Origin: Megascapheus bottae
Lineage: Eukaryota > Chordata > Mammalia > Rodentia > Geomyidae
Assembly: GCA_024803745.1 (NCBI GenBank)
Contig: JANJXV010000049.1
Location: forward strand, 3,589,501 to 3,653,500
DNA length: 64,000 nt
Direction of reading: 5' to 3'
Under the pieces are notes generated by a model. It was not told the DNA's origin and ran no database searches. It saw nothing but the letters and a program-made list of their open reading frames with translations. A program made the translations under genes and the position numbers. This document shows positions 57,435-64,000 of this stretch, one piece after another; position 1 is the first letter of the stretch; the number at the start of each line of letters is the position of its first letter.

Positions 57435-60400
57435 GTTTAGGGTAAGTGTAAGGGTGAGGGTTTGGGTTAGAGTTAGGGTAAGGGTTAGGGTTAGGGTTAA
57501 GGTTAGGGTTAGGGTTAGGGTTAGTGTTAGGTTTAGGGTAAGGGTAAGTGTTAGGGTTAGGGTTAGGGTTAGGATAAGAGTAAGGGTTAGGTTTAGGGTC
57601 AGGTTTACGGTTAAGGTTAGGGTTAGGGTTAGAGTTAGGGTTAGGTTTAGGGTTAGGGTTAGGGTAAGGGTTAGGGTTAGGGTTAGTGTAAGGTTAGGGT
57701 TAGGGTTAGTGTAAGGGTTAAGGTTAGGGTTAGGGTAAGGGTTAGAGTTAGGTTTAGGATTTGGTTAAGGGTAAGGGTTAGGGTTAGGCTTAGGTTTAGG
57801 GTTAGGTTAAGTGTTAGGATTAGGGTTAAGGTAAGGGTTAGGGTTAGGCTTAGGGTAAGGGTTAGGGTTAGGATTAGGGTAAGGATAAGGGTTCGGATTA
57901 GGGTTAGGTGTTAGGGTAAGGGTTAGGGTTAGGGTTAGGTATACGGTTAAGTTTAGGTTAAGGGTTAGGTTTAGGGTTAGGTTTTGGGTTAAGGTTAGGA
58001 TTAGGGTAAGGGTTAGGGTTAGGGTTATTGTTACGGTTAGGATTTGGGTTAAGGTTAGGGTTAGGGATAGGGTTAGTGTTAGGTTTAGGGTAAGGGTAAG
58101 GGTTAGAGTTAGGGTTAGGTTTAGGGTTAGGGAAAGGGTAAGGGTTAGGGTTAGAGTTAGGGTAAGGGTTAGGATTAGGATTAGGGTTAGGTGTTAGGGT
58201 AAGTGGTAGGGTTATGGTTAGGTATACGGTTAAGTTTAGGGTAAGGGTTAGGTTTAGGGTTAGGGTTAGGTTTAGGGTTAGGGTTATGGTAAGGGTTAGG
58301 GTTAGGGTTATTGTTACGGTTAGGGTTTGGGTTAAGGTTAGGGTTAGGGTTAGGGTTAGGGTTAGGGTTAGTGTTAGGTTTAGGGTTAGGGAAAAGGTAA
58401 GGGTTAGGGTTAGGGTTAGGGTTGGGGTAAGGAATAGGGTTAGGGTTAGGGCTAAGGTAAGTGGTAGGGTTACGGTTAGGGTTACCATTAAGGTTAGGGT
58501 TAGGGTAGGGTTAAGGTTTAGAGTTAGGGTTAGGGTTACGTTTAGGGTTAGGGGTTAGGGTTAGCGTTAGGTTTAGGGTTAGGTTTAGGGTAAGGATAAG
58601 AGTTAGGGTTACGGATAAGGTTAGGGTTAGTGTTAGGGTTAGGTTTAGAGTAAGTGTAAGGGTGAGGGTTAGGGTTAGAGTTAGGGTAAGGTTTAGGGTT
58701 AGGGTTAAGGTTAGGGTTAGGGTTAGGGTTAGGGTTAGTGTTAGGTTTAGGGTAAGGGTAAGTGTTAGGGTTAGGGTTAGGGTTAGGATAAGAGTAAGGG
58801 TTAGGTTTAGGGTCAGGTTTACGGTTAAGGTTAGGGTTACTGTTAGAGTTAGGGTTAGGTTTAGGGTTAGGGTTAGGGTAAGGGTTAGGGTTAGGGTTAG
58901 TGTAAGGTTAGGGTTAGGGTTAGTGTAAGGGTTAAGGTTAGGGTTAGGGTAAGGGTTAAGGTTAGGGTAAGGGTTAGAGTTAGGTTTAGGATTTGGTTAA
59001 GGGTAAGGGTTAGGGTTAGGCTTAGGTTTAGGGTTAGGTTAAGTGTTAGGATTAGGGTTAAGGTAAGGGTTAGGGTTAGGCTTAGGGTAAGGGTTAGGGT
59101 TAGGGTTAGGGTAAGGATAAGGGTAAGAGTTAAGGTTACGGTTAGGGTTAGGGTTAGGGTTAGGTTCAAGTTTAGGGGTAGGGTGAGGGCAAGGTTAAGG
59201 GTTAGGGTTAAGTTTAGGGTTAGGTTTAGGGTGACGGTTAGCGTAAGTGTAAGGGTTAGGGTTAAGGTTAGGCTTAGGATTAGGTTTAGGGTTAGGGTTA
59301 GGGTTAGGGTAAAGTTAAGGGTTAGGGTTAGTGTTAGGTTTAGGTTTAGCGTTAGGGTTAGGGTAAGGGTAAGGGTTAGGGTTAGGGTAAGGGTAAGATT
59401 TATGGTTAGGGCTAGGGTTAGGTTTAGGGTAAGGGTTAGGGTTAGGGTTAGGGTTAGGGTAAGGGTAAAGGTATGGGTTAGGTTTACGGTAAGGGTAAGG
59501 TTTATGGTTAGGTAGGGGTTAGGTTTAGGGTAAGGGTAAGGTTTAGGGTTAGGGTTAGTTTTAGGCTTAGGGTAACGGTTAGGGTTAGCGTTAGGGTAAG
59601 GGTTAGGGTTAGGGTTAGGGTAGGGGTTAGGGTAAGAGTAAGGGTAAGGGTTAGGGTTAGGGTTAGGGTTAGGGTTAGGGTAAGGCTAAGGGTTAGGGTT
59701 AGGCTTAGGGTAAGGGTTAGGGTTAGGCTAAGGGTAAGGGTTAGGGTTAGGGTTAGGCTTAGGGTAAGGGTTAGGGTTAGGGTAAGGGTAAGGGTTAGGG
59801 TTAGGATTAGGGTTAGGTGTTAGGGTAAGGGTTAGGGTTAGGGTTAGGTATACGGTTAAGTTTAGGGTAAGGGTTAGGTTTAGGGTTAGGGTTTGGGTTA
59901 AGGTTAGGGTTAGGGTAAGGGTTAGGGTTAGGGTTATTGTTACGGTTAGGATTTGGGTTAAGGTTAGGGTTAGGGTTAGGGTTAGTGTTAGGTTTAGGGT
60001 AAGGGTAAGGGTTAGAGTTAGGGTTAGGTTTAGGGTTAGGGAAAGGGTAAGGGTTAGGGTTAGAGTTAGGGTAAGGGTTAGGATTAGGATTAGGGTTAGG
60101 TGTTAGGGTAATTGGTAGGGTTATGGTTAGGTATACGGTTAAGTTTAGGGTAAGGGTTAGGTTTAGGGTTAGGGTTAGGTTTAGGGTTAGGGTTATGGTA
60201 AGGGTTAGGGTTAGGGTTATTGTTACGGTTAGGGTTTGGGTTAAGGTTAGGGTTAGGGTTAGGGTTAGGGTTAGGGTTAGTGTTAGGTTTAGGGTTAGGG
60301 AAAAGGTAAGGGTTAGGGTTAGGGTTAGGGTTGGGGTAAGGAATAGCGTTAGGGTTAGGGCTAAGGTAAGTGGTAGGGTTACGGTTAGGGTTACCATTAA

Positions 60401-60560
60401 GGTTAGGGTTAGGGTAGGGTTAAGGTTTAGAGTTAGGGTTAGGGTTACGTTTAGGGTTAGGGGTTAGGGTTAGCGTTAGGTTTAGGGTTAGGTTTAGGGT
60501 AAGGATAAGAGTTAGGGTTACGGATAAGGTTAGGGTTAGGGTTAGGGTTAGGTTTAGAGT
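57435..60560 (+). repeat. D/alpha modules of copy B
   Basis: Equivalent of 13200-16335. GGTATACGGTTAAG is at 57938, 58221, 59847 and 60130, exactly 44229 after each copy A marker. Beyond the early 6 bp changes near the start, no length change was found across 3 kb. Both D/alpha units, and so the 1909 bp duplication, predate the large duplication. Confidence 0.88.
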
Positions 60561-61249
60561 TAGGGTTAGGGTAAGGTAAGGGTTAGGGTTAGGGTTAGGG
60601 TTAGGGTTAAGGTTAGGGTTAGGGTTATGGTTAGGGATAGGGGTTAGGGTTATTGTTAGATTTAGGCTTAGGGTTAGGGTAAGGATAAGAGTTAGGGTTA
60701 GGGATAGGTTTAGGATTAGGGTTAGGATAAGTGTTAGGGGTAGGTTTGGGCTTATGGTTAAGGTTAGGGTTAGGGTTAGGGTAAGCTTAAGTTTAGGTTT
60801 AGGGTTATGGTAAGGGTAAGGATTAGGTTTAGGTTTAGGGTTAGGTTTATGGTTAGGGATACGGTAAGGATAAGGGTAGGGTTAAGGTTAGGATTAGGGT
60901 AAGGGTTAGGGTTATGGTTAGGGTTAGGGTAAGGGTAAGTGTTAGGGTTATGGTTAGGGTGAGGTTTAGGTTTTGGATTTGCGTTACGTGTTAGGGCTAG
61001 GATTAGGCTTAGGGTTAGGTTTAGGGTTAGGGTAAAGATAATGGTTAGGGTTAGGGTTAGGGTTAGTGTTAGGTTTAGGCTTAGGGTTAGAGTAAAAGTA
61101 AGGGTTAGGGAGAAGGTTTTGGTTAGGGTTAAGGTTAAGGTTTGGGTTAGGGTTAGGGTTAGTTTACGGTTATGGTTAGGGTAAGGGTAAGGTTTAGGAT
61201 TAGGGTTAGGGTTAGGGTTAAGGTTAGGGTTAGGATAAGAGTTAGGTTC

Positions 61250-64000
61250 TGGTTAGGGGAAGGGTTAGGGGTAGCGTTCGGGTTAGATTTAGAGTTAGGT
61301 TTTGGTAAGGGTAAGGGTTAGGGTTAGGGTTAGGGTTAGGGTTAGGTTAAGGATTACGGTTAGGGATTAGGGTTAGGGTTAGGGTTAGGGTAATGGTTAG
61401 GGTTAGGCTAAGGGTAAAGTATAGTGGTAGGGTTAGGGTTAGGTTTAGGTTTCAGATTAAGGTTAGGGTTACGGTTAGGGTAAGGATAAGGGTTAGGGTT
61501 AGAGTTAAGGTTAGGGTTAGCGTTAGGCTAAGGGTAAAGGTTAGGGGTAGAGTTAGGGTTAAGGTAAGAGTAAGCGTTAGGGTTAGGGTTAAGGTTAGGT
61601 TTAGGGTAAGAGTTAGGGTTAGGTTAAGGGTAGGGTTAAGGGTTAGGGTTAGGGTTAGGGTTAGGGTAAGGGTAAGGGTTAGGGTTAGGGTTAGGGTTAG
61701 GATTAGGGTTAGGTTTAGGGTTAGGGTAAGGGTAAGGGTTAAGGTTAGGGTTTGGTTTAGGGTAAGGGTTAGTGTTCGGGTTAGGATTAGGTTTAGGTTT
61801 ACGGTTAGGGTAAGGGTAAGGGTTAGGGAAGGGTAAGGGTTAGGGTTAGGTTTAGGGTTAGGGTTAGGGTTAGGGTTAGGTTTAGGGTAAGGGTTAGGGT
61901 TAGGATTAGGGTAAGGGTAAGGTTTAGGGTTAGGGTTAGGTTTGGGGTAGGGTAAGGGTAAGGGTTAGGGTTGGGGTTAGGTTTAGGGTAAGTGTAAGGG
62001 TTAGGGTTAGGGTTAGAGTTACGGTAAGGGTCAGGGTTAGGGTTAAGGTTAGGGTTAGCGTTAGGGTTAGGGTTAGGGTTAGGTTTAGGGTAGGGGTTAG
62101 GGTAAGAGTAAGTGTTAGTGTTAGGGTTAGGTTAGGATAAGAGTAAGGTTTAAGTTTAGGGTTAGGTTTAGGGTTAAGGTTAGGGTTTGGGTTAGGGTTA
62201 GGGTTAGTGTTAGGTTTGGGCTCAGGGTTAGAGTAAAAGTAAGGGTTAGGGAGAGGGTTAGGGTTAGGGTTAAGGTTAAGGTTAGGGTTAGGGTTAGGGT
62301 TAGTTTAGGGTTATAGTTAGGGTAAGGGTAAGGGTTAGGATTAGGGTTAGGGTTAGAGTTAGGGTTAGGGTTAGGATAAGGGTTAGGTTCTGGTTAGGGG
62401 AAGGGTTAGGGGTAGGGTTCGGGTTAGATTTAGAGTTAGGTTTTGGTAAAGGTAAGGGTTAGGGTTAGGGTTAGGGTTAGGGTTAGGTTAAGGATTAGGG
62501 TTAGGGATTAGGGTTAGGGTTAGGGTTAGGGTAATGGTTAGGGTTAGGCTAAGGGTAAAGTATAGTGGTAGGGTTAGGGTTATGTTTAGGTTTCGGATTA
62601 AGGTTAGGGTTACTGTTAGGGTAAGTGTAAGGATTAGGGTTAGGGTTAAGTTTAGGTTTAGCGTTAGGCTAAGGGTAAATGTTAGGGTTAGAGATAGGGT
62701 TAAGGTAAGAGTAAGGGTTAGGGTTAGGGTTAAGGTTAGGTTTAGGGTAAGGGTTAGGGTTAGGGTTAGGTTAAGGGTAAGGTTAAGGGTTAGGGTTAGG
62801 GTTAGGGTAAGGGTAAGGGTTAGGGTTAGGGTTAGGATTAGGGTTAGGTTTAGGGTTAGGGTAAGGGTAAGGGTTAGGGTTAGGGTTTGGTTAAGGGTAA
62901 TTGTTAGGGTTAGTTTTAGCGTTGCGGTTAAGGTTAGGGTTAGTGTTAGGATAAGGGTAAGGGTTAGGGTTAGGTTTAGGTTTAGGGTAAGGGTTAGGGT
63001 TAGGTTTAGGGTAAGGGTAAGTTTTAGGGTTAGTTTTAGGCTTAGGTTTAGGGTAAGGGAAAGGGTTAGGCTTAGGGTTAGGTTTAGTTTTAGGTTTAGG
63101 GTAAGGGTAAGGGTTAGTGTTACGGTTAGGATTAGGGTTAGGGTAAGGGTAAAGGTTAGTGTTAGGGTTAGGGTTAGGTTTAGAGTTCGGAATAAGGTTA
63201 GGGTTACGGTTAGTGTAAGGGTAAGGGTTAATGTTAGGGTTAGGGTTAGGGTTAGCGTTAGGCTAAGGGTAAGTGTTAGGGTTAGGGTTATGGTAAGAGT
63301 AAGGGTTAGGGTTAGGGTTAAGGTTAGGTTTAGGGTAAGGGTTAGGGTTAGGGTTAGGGTAAGGGTAAAGGTAAGTGTTAGGGTTCGAGTTAGGATTAGG
63401 GTTAGCTTTATGGTTAGGGTAAGGGTTAGGGTTAGGGTTTAGGGCTAGGGTTAGTGTTAGGTTTAGGATTAGGATTAGGGTTAGGATTAGGTTTAGGGTA
63501 AGGGTAAGGGGTAGGGTTAGGGTTAGGGTAAGGTTTAAGGTTAGGGTGAGGGTTAGGGTAGGGGTTAGGGTAAGTGTTAGGGTTAGGGTTAGGGTTAGGT
63601 TAAGGATCAGGGTAAGGGTTAGGCTTAGGGTTAGGGTTAGGGTTTAGGGCTAGGGTTAGAGTTAGGGTTTGGGGTTAGGGTTAGTCTTAGGGTTAGGGTA
63701 AGGGTTAATGTTAGGGGTTAGGGTTAGTGTTAGGGTTAGGTTAAGGGTTAGGGTTAGGGTTAGGATAAGGGTTAGGGTTAGGGTTAGTGTTAGAGTTAGG
63801 GTAATGGTAAGTTTTATGCTTAGTGTTAGGGTTAGGGTTAGGGTAAGGGTTAGGATTAGGTTTAGCGTTGGGGTTAAATTTAGGGTTAGGGTTAGTGTAA
63901 GGGTAAGGGTTAGGGTTAGGGTTAGGTTTTCTGTACGTGTTAGTGTTAGGGTTACGGTTAGGGTTAGGGTTAGGATTAGGATAAGGGTAAGGATTAGGGT
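61250..64000 (+). repeat. Beta, gamma and partial delta of copy B (cut by window edge)
   Basis: Equivalent of 17020-19771. The two beta copies (GGTAAAGTATAGTGG near 61412 and 62553) keep the 1141 bp spacing. Gamma has GTTCGGAATAAGG near 63185, delta begins near 63704 with GGTTTTCTGTACGTG near 63920, and the window ends inside delta. Conceptual translation of 302 codons from 62534 matches that from 18305, which shows how recent the A/B duplication is. Confidence 0.88.

Larger units (their letters stand above)
1..64000 (+). repeat. Degenerate telomere-type (TTAGGG)n array, whole window
   Basis: Every line of the window is built from TTAGGG units or units one or two substitutions away, always with the G-rich strand on +. 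The commonest variant is TAAGGG, often as a doublet; G-to-T (reading TTTAGG), TTAGTG, TTAGCG, TTACGG, TTATGG, TTAAGG and ATTAGG types are also frequent. Perfect runs are short. No block of CCCTAA appears on +, so all units are head to tail. Tandem TAGGGTT cores are the kind of site bound by telomeric Myb-type proteins in TTAGGG organisms, and the clustered GGG runs could form G-quadruplexes; both are family knowledge, not shown here. Degeneracy throughout argues for interstitial or telomere-proximal DNA. No gene, tRNA, rRNA or transposon was seen anywhere. Confidence 0.97.
44098..64000 (+). repeat. Large direct duplication, copy B (runs off the right edge)
   Basis: This is the second copy of 1-19771 in the same orientation. 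Relative to copy A it carries extra segments of 66 bp (about 44525-44590), 78 bp (about 46490-46567), 6 bp (about 52050) and 54 bp (about 55022-55075). It lacks 12, 6, 31, 11, 6 and 6 bp at the equivalents of A 950, 1220, 9250, 12440, 13190 and 13280. Modules described for copy A recur here: zeta at 53915 and 60465, gamma at 54570 and 63000, delta at 55322, 56817 and 63706, D/alpha at 57435-60560, and beta at 61250 and 62380. It contains no gene. Confidence 0.93.

Noticed and set aside
1..64000. A plant-type TTTAGGG telomere, since TTTAGGG strings are common
   Set aside because: Most TTTAGGG strings here arise from a G-to-T change in GGGTTAGGG (giving GGTTTAGGG), which keeps the six-base period; the background period is six, not seven.
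1..64000. Hidden tRNA, rRNA, snRNA or telomerase RNA gene
   Set aside because: No stretch departs from hexamer composition for more than about 15-20 bases, and C is too rare for any of these structures.

Overview
The whole 64 kb is one degenerate array of the telomere-type hexamer TTAGGG, G-rich strand on +, with no unique DNA, gene, RNA gene, transposon or CRISPR array that I can support. The TTAGGG unit points to a eukaryote with TTAGGG telomeres (vertebrates, many other animals, many fungi and some protists); nothing here narrows it further. The units are heavily substituted. TAAGGG, TTTAGG, TTAGTG, TTAGCG, TTACGG, TTATGG, TTAAGG, ATTAGG and ATAGGG forms are all common, and perfect runs are short; the longest I saw is eight units at 910-957. 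The orientation never flips, so if this is subtelomeric the chromosome end lies to the right. It reads as an old interstitial or proximal telomeric block rather than freshly made terminal telomere.

Because the units are degenerate, they carry a fingerprint that exposes structure at several scales. (1) Positions 1-19771 are repeated almost identically at 44098-64000. The match touches both window edges, so the true unit is larger, possibly a tandem unit with a period near 44.1-44.2 kb. (2) A 5930 bp segment is tandemly duplicated at about 26400-32329 and 32330-38259, with only three differences noticed. (3) Older segments recur in a conserved order. I name them D, alpha, zeta, beta, gamma, delta and epsilon; they form a cassette of roughly 4-7 kb seen wholly or partly at 13.2-20.6, 24.3-26.6, 28.8-32.3, 34.7-38.5 and 57.4-64.0 kb, with shortened versions at 9.7-11.9 and 39.2-39.9 kb. 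(4) Smaller duplications of 24, 42, 54, 105, about 1000, 1141, 1214 and 1909 bp are nested inside.

Layout: 1-9.7 kb is non-cassette array with its own 1.5-2 kb duplication (2.23-3.78 against 7.66-9.61 kb). 9.7-20.6 kb holds cassette copies. 20.6-24.3 kb is mixed array with a perfect 105 bp tandem. 24.3-26.4 kb is a truncated cassette. 26.4-38.26 kb is the 5930 bp tandem pair. 38.26-44.1 kb is mixed array including a diverged 1 kb tandem pair. 44.1-64 kb is the second copy of 1-19.8 kb.

Long open frames exist but are a property of the hexamer. GTTAGG reads as Val-Arg, TTAGGG as Leu-Gly, and the complement as Leu-Thr or Pro-Asn; the remaining frame on each strand is a stop every unit. I annotate none of them as genes. 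The interest lies in the repeat architecture and its mode of evolution.
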